Shown: in pieces, positions 43,777 to 44,365 of the stretch | How the letters are laid out: the number at the start of each line of letters is the position of its first letter | How positions within the stretch are numbered: position 1 is the first letter of the stretch | DNA from: JAAYZK01 sp964535025 | Lineage (GTDB): Bacteria > Planctomycetota > Phycisphaerae > SM23-33 > FEN-1343 | Reading direction: 5' to 3' | Assembly (NCBI GenBank): GCA_964535025.1 | Contig: CAZHRW010000162.1 | Coordinates: 1 to 44,365, forward strand | DNA length: 44,365 nt | The notes under the pieces: model-generated | Databases searched by the model: none | What the model saw: the letters and a program-made list of their open reading frames with translations, nothing else | Told to the model about the DNA's origin: nothing | Made by a program: the position numbers and the translations under genes

Positions 43777-44365
43777 TCACTGGAACAGCGCCTCGACGAA
43801 TGTCTCGGGATCGAACGGCTCGACGTCTTCGGGCGTTTCGCCGAGGCCGACGAACTTGACGGGGATGTTGAGCTGGTCGCGGATGCCGATCACGATCCCG
43901 CCCTTGGCCGACCCGTCGAGCTTGGCCAGGAACAAACCCGTAATCGCCACGTGCTCGCTGAAGATTTTGGCCTGGTTGATCGCGTTCTGGCCGATCGTCG
44001 AATCGAGGACGAGCAGGACCTCGTGCGGCGCGTCGGGGATTTTTTTGGCGACGACGCGCTGAATCTTGCCCAGCTCGCGCATGAGGTGCTCCTGCGTGTG
44101 GAGCCGGCCGGCCGTATCGACGATGAGCACGTCCGCGCCGCGCGCGACGGCTGCCTCGCACGCATCGTAAGCGACCGCGCCGGGGTCGGCCCCCTGCTCG
44201 TGCTTGACGATCTGCACGCCGAGCCGGCGCGCCCACTCGGTAAGCTGGGCGACGGCCGCCGCCCGGTACGTGTCGCACGCCGCCAGGATGACGCGCTGGC
44301 CCCGGCCGGCCAGGAAACTGCACAACTTGGCGACGCTCGTGGTCTTGCCCGAACCGTTCACGCCG
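43777..44365 (-). CDS. ftsY: Signal recognition particle receptor FtsY, 3' part
   Basis: The visible C-terminal part has 195 codons running off the right edge, so the N-terminal domain is outside. The SRP GTPase G1 motif GVNGSGKTTSVAKL begins at the window edge; then VILAACDTYRAAAVAQL (G2), VLIVDTAGRLHTQEHLM (G3), LFLAKLDGSAKGG (G4), IPVKFVGLGETPEDVEPFDPETFVEALF (G5 and closing helix). It docks ribosome-SRP complexes at the membrane. GTPase motifs are complete in the visible part. Confidence 0.95.
   Translation of the reverse strand, partial: GVNGSGKTTSVAKLCSFLAGRGQRVILAACDTYRAAAVAQLTEWARRLGVQIVKHEQGADPGAVAYDACEAAVARGADVLIVDTAGRLHTQEHLMRELGKIQRVVAKKIPDAPHEVLLVLDSTIGQNAINQAKIFSEHVAITGLFLAKLDGSAKGGIVIGIRDQLNIPVKFVGLGETPEDVEPFDPETFVEALFQ

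Overview
The window looks like a chromosomal piece from a GC-rich planctomycete, probably Phycisphaerae-like. This is inferred from several traits seen together: PEP-CTERM exported proteins (VPEPAT plus a short hydrophobic stretch plus an Arg-rich tail), a fragment with the planctomycete LEPR-XLL type N-terminus (PLERRVMLSG), a dockerin-like repeat protein, a XylR-type regulator, LptF/LptG-type permeases of a diderm envelope, and antisense frames that stay open because of high GC. No rRNA gene, intact tRNA gene, CRISPR array or intact transposase was found.

Bases 1-590 hold about 2.5 tandem copies of a ~146-bp hairpin-bearing repeat and a tRNA-Asn-like scrap, and they abut a response regulator cut off inside a PAS domain. 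Bases 582-7266 (minus strand) form a tightly coupled signalling operon: XRE repressor-like protein, 1550-residue hybrid histidine kinase with an HPt domain, REC-GGDEF diguanylate cyclase, and a dual-receiver protein.

Bases 7.4-16.4 kb are an accessory island, less GC-rich in its middle. It carries a zeta-toxin-like kinase with an overlapping small partner, an orphan Rhs-like C-terminal domain, an immunity-like protein fused to membrane helices, a secreted propeller-like protein, two gene stumps meeting at one junction, and a two-gene OLD nuclease/UvrD helicase system that resembles a compact Gabija.

Bases 16.4-31.5 kb carry exported and carbohydrate-related genes (formylglycine-generating-enzyme-like PEP-CTERM protein; a XylR regulator divergent from a PEP-CTERM gene and a beta-helix/PKD/dockerin protein; a second PEP-CTERM protein; a glycosidase-like protein with a CBM9-like tail). 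Two redox clusters are interleaved: Fur-family regulator, peroxiredoxin and MBL-rhodanese; and Trx-Grx fusion, GroES, thioredoxin reductase and cupin.

Bases 31.5-44.4 kb are mostly housekeeping: an exported protein, lptF and lptG (the latter with a DUF805 tail), mutS2 without Smr, yjbQ, mutL, an Fe-S aldo/keto reductase, and the 3' part of ftsY running off the right edge. Promoters are given only where a -35/-10 pair with 16-18 bp spacing is visible; none was tested. Family assignments come from reading translations, not from database searches.
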